Of a stretch of 15,618 nt of DNA, positions 14,969 through 15,618 are shown piece after piece (the first letter of the stretch is position 1; the number at the start of each line of letters is the position of its first letter). Location of the stretch: the NCBI GenBank assembly GCA_905215405.1, contig CAJMQE010000085.1:1-15618 (forward strand), read 5' to 3'. The stretch comes from an uncultured bacterium. GTDB taxonomy: Bacteria; Bacillota; Clostridia; Lachnospirales; Lachnospiraceae. Below the pieces are notes generated by a model. It was not told the origin of the DNA. It was given only the letters and a program-made list of their open reading frames with translations, and made no database searches. The translations under genes and the position numbers were made by a program.

Positions 14969-15553
14969 TCACTCGCCCTTACAAAGATTAATATTCTTCT
15001 CTATGGCATCCTCTAATTCCTTAGAACCTATACCTATATATCTTTGCGTCACTGTCACACTGGAATGCTGGAGCAGAACCCTTACTAACTCAATGTTGTA
15101 ATGATTATTCACATACATATTTGTGGCAAAGGATTTACGAAAACTGTGAGAGCCTACCCCCTCTATTCCAAGATACTCACACACCAGTTTCAGATGCTTT
15201 AATACTGCTCGCTCAGTCACAGAGAATAAACGTGCCTTGGGATTAATATTATTCTCATAGGCATAATCACGTATGTAATTACAGATTTCCACAGGAACTG
15301 TAAAACCTCTATACTTCCCTGTCTTCTGTTCATGGATATCAAGTCTGTACCTTGAGCCATCTTTCACAAAGGAATCCATGGTCAGATTTAGGATATCACC
15401 AACACGCAGACCTAGGTTATATTCTAGTTGTAAAACTGTGGCTATTCTTTCGTTAGGCTTGTGAGCTACACCAATATACTCAAAGCCATTCTGAATGGTG
15501 GAGATAATCAGCTTATAAGTATCATCATCAATTGCTCTGGTTCGTTTATTCAT
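14969..15553 (-). CDS. Tyrosine recombinase (integrase), catalytic domain only
   Basis: A 194-residue site-specific recombinase of the phage integrase family. All catalytic residues are in order: Arg50 (GLRVGD), Lys77 (EQKTGK), His136 and Arg139 (SHSFRKSFAT), His163 (LLQHSSVTVTQ) and nucleophile Tyr172 (QRYIGI). The start MNKRTRAIDDDTY leaves only about 30 residues before the catalytic domain, so the usual N-terminal core-binding domain is absent. GGGAG lies 10 nt before the ATG, so the short start looks genuine. Small integrases of this kind occur in Firmicutes mobile elements and in invertible-promoter systems. The substrate sites are not visible; the gene is transcribed towards the IS110 element and ends at 14901-14952. 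Only 65 bp remain upstream in the window, with no clear promoter. Confidence 0.9.
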   Translation of the reverse strand: MNKRTRAIDDDTYKLIISTIQNGFEYIGVAHKPNERIATVLQLEYNLGLRVGDILNLTMDSFVKDGSRYRLDIHEQKTGKYRGFTVPVEICNYIRDYAYENNINPKARLFSVTERAVLKHLKLVCEYLGIEGVGSHSFRKSFATNMYVNNHYNIELVRVLLQHSSVTVTQRYIGIGSKELEDAIEKNINLCKGE

Positions 15554-15618
15554 ATCACTTCAACTCCCTATATAGTCAAGTTATATTTCCCATAAATACT
15601 GGGCTTCTTCTATCTTTT

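Noticed and set aside
14745..14972. A 75-codon minus-strand frame overlapping the end of the recombinase gene
   Set aside because: It runs straight through the recombinase terminator (14901-14952), overlaps its stop codon, has no family features, and its composition follows the hairpin.
1..15618. CRISPR arrays, rRNA and tRNA genes
   Set aside because: No regularly spaced identical repeats of 25-40 nt, no rRNA-like stretch and no complete cloverleaf were found on reading; the only regular short repeats are the MraZ boxes.

Overview
The window looks like a chromosome segment of a low-GC, Gram-positive anaerobe of the class Clostridia, most like a Lachnospiraceae gut commensal. This rests on the mraZ-rsmH-ftsL-ftsI-spoVD-like order of the division and cell wall (dcw) cluster, Clostridia-style zinc-ribbon membrane proteins, purine-rich ribosome binding sites, TTG/GTG starts and consensus sigma-A promoters. 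The species cannot be named from the sequence alone.

Layout. (1) 1-3264: two minus-strand genes for zinc-ribbon membrane proteins, a von Willebrand A (VWA) protein and a three-helix membrane protein. The upstream one has a near-perfect promoter, and a terminator lies between them. (2) 3265-8700: the start of a dcw cluster on the minus strand, read from a promoter carrying five MraZ boxes: mraZ, rsmH, ftsL, an intact class B penicillin-binding protein, and a second class B protein that stops inside its transpeptidase domain. The usual next genes (mraY, murD and so on) do not follow, so the cluster is broken near 3285. (3) 8705-11380: lgt (minus) and ychF (plus) on back-to-back promoters, each with a strong terminator. 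(4) 11381-15618: an accessory region with a decayed coding remnant, a cluster of RNA-like hairpins, a toxin-like C-terminal domain with a likely immunity gene, an IS110-family transposase with a long structured non-coding leader, and a catalytic-domain-only tyrosine recombinase.

How the parts work together. Block 2 codes for septal cell wall synthesis (FtsL and the PBP), a 16S rRNA methyltransferase and the operon's own regulator. lgt adds the lipid to lipoproteins. Block 4 is mobile or defence-type DNA placed after the ychF terminator. Its most notable feature is the roughly 300-nt leader of the IS110 gene. It has stacked perfect hairpins and a -10 box with no matching -35, as expected for a bridge RNA that guides recombination. 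Next to it is a toxin domain that has lost its N-terminal delivery part but kept its neighbour. The truncated PBP and the hairpins that cover ribosome binding sites in the dcw operon also deserve a second look.
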